Assembly (NCBI GenBank): GCA_947034885.2
Contig: OX344753.2
Coordinates: 19,530,001 to 19,594,000, forward strand
Direction of reading: 5' to 3'
Length of the DNA: 64,000 nucleotides
DNA from: Thuidium tamariscinum
Lineage: Eukaryota > Streptophyta > Bryopsida > Hypnales > Thuidiaceae
The notes below the pieces were generated by a model. It saw nothing but the letters and a program-made list of their open reading frames with translations, was not told where the DNA came from and did no database searches. Within the stretch, counting starts at the first letter, position 1. Every line of letters starts with the position of its first letter. A program made the position numbers and the translations under genes. This document shows, one piece after another, positions 63,540 to 64,000 of the stretch.

Positions 63540-64000
63540 CTGCTTGCAAATGGGGGATCACATCAGTAGCCGTGGCATTGCAAAACCTTACGCAGAGACG
63601 TTAATTTTGTTATAAAATTGGACATTCAATTGCACTTTGAAGCTCAAAAATTAGGACCTGCAGGTATAAATTTCAGGTTTCAGTCGCTCGTCTACTACGA
63701 GAATTTGAAGAGCTTGGCAAGGAATTTCAGCAACGTTTTAAGCTACACGGATCGTACGTTTGGGCACATGCTCGAGCAATATTTTGGAACATGCTGGATC
63801 GATCAAGCAATGTTTTTTAGCAAACATGTACATTTGGGATATGCTTTTAAAGCAAACATGCGACATTTTTTACCAAACATGCTCCACAAACGTTGTTCAC
63901 TTAGGACAGTGTTTTGTAGGAACGTTGAATGTCAACTTTGGAATCACGTTATGAGTTATGTCCAAATGCTTCTGAACGGGTTGAATGAATTCTAGTAGCA
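63540..64000 (-). other. Probable desaturase intron at the window edge
   Basis: Directly upstream of the acceptor AG at 63540-63541. No frame here continues the desaturase toward its first histidine box or cytochrome b5 domain, so the next exon lies outside the window. Confidence 0.5.

Noticed and set aside
63048-63569. Plus-strand frames of 71-99 codons over the desaturase exon
   Set aside because: Antisense shadows of the desaturase coding sequence.
1-64000. LTR retrotransposon or other virus-like element
   Set aside because: I found no long direct terminal repeats, primer-binding sites or reverse transcriptase, integrase or capsid motifs in any frame.
1-64000. CRISPR arrays, bacterial operons, tRNA or rRNA genes
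   Set aside because: No regularly spaced short repeats with unique spacers, no tRNA-like arms or rRNA signatures; gene structure is eukaryotic throughout.

Overview
The window looks like nuclear DNA from a land plant that is not a seed plant, most likely a moss or other bryophyte. Three things point there. The genes have many short GT-AG introns. A front-end fatty acid desaturase at the right edge resembles the moss Δ5 type. The far left carries a CEP78-like centriolar protein, which is expected only in plants that keep flagellated sperm. Intergenic DNA and several introns are strongly AT-rich. The species assignment is inference.

Layout. About 2.2-8.5 kb holds an AT-rich, many-exon leucine-rich-repeat gene on the + strand, best read as a CEP78 homologue. 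About 8.5-30 kb is a gene desert filled with small inverted-repeat DNA transposons: TTAA-flanked piggyBac-like elements, a perfect CACTA-ended foldback, a Stowaway-like and a Tourist-like MITE, unnamed foldbacks, and a decayed duplicate of part of the CEP78-like gene. 30.4-39.8 kb is a 26-exon insulin-degrading-enzyme-type M16 metalloprotease gene (+). 40.9-47.2 kb is a divergent, membrane-anchored pepsin-type aspartic protease (-). 47.3-48.0 kb has a weak small-gene candidate (-). 48.3-50.9 kb is a conserved-looking 210-residue protein of unknown function (-). 51.8-54.0 kb is a nested transposon cluster with a large foldback whose arms are built from tandem units. 54.8-56.0 kb is a CASP-like membrane protein gene (+). 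58.8-61.7 kb is a chloroplast PsbP-like protein gene of the PPL1 type (+). 62.1 kb to beyond the right edge is the C-terminal two-thirds of the desaturase (-), convergent with PPL1.

For four genes (M16 protease, PPL1, the unknown 210-residue protein, and much of the aspartic protease) I placed exon boundaries by reading frames, GT/AG signals and family motifs. For the first three the summed exon lengths are divisible by three and end at the expected stop, which supports the models. There is no operon logic: these are unrelated housekeeping genes (peptide turnover, photosystem II maintenance, polyunsaturated lipids) in a repeat-rich background. The most unusual material is the transposon landscape and the apparent CEP78 homologue.
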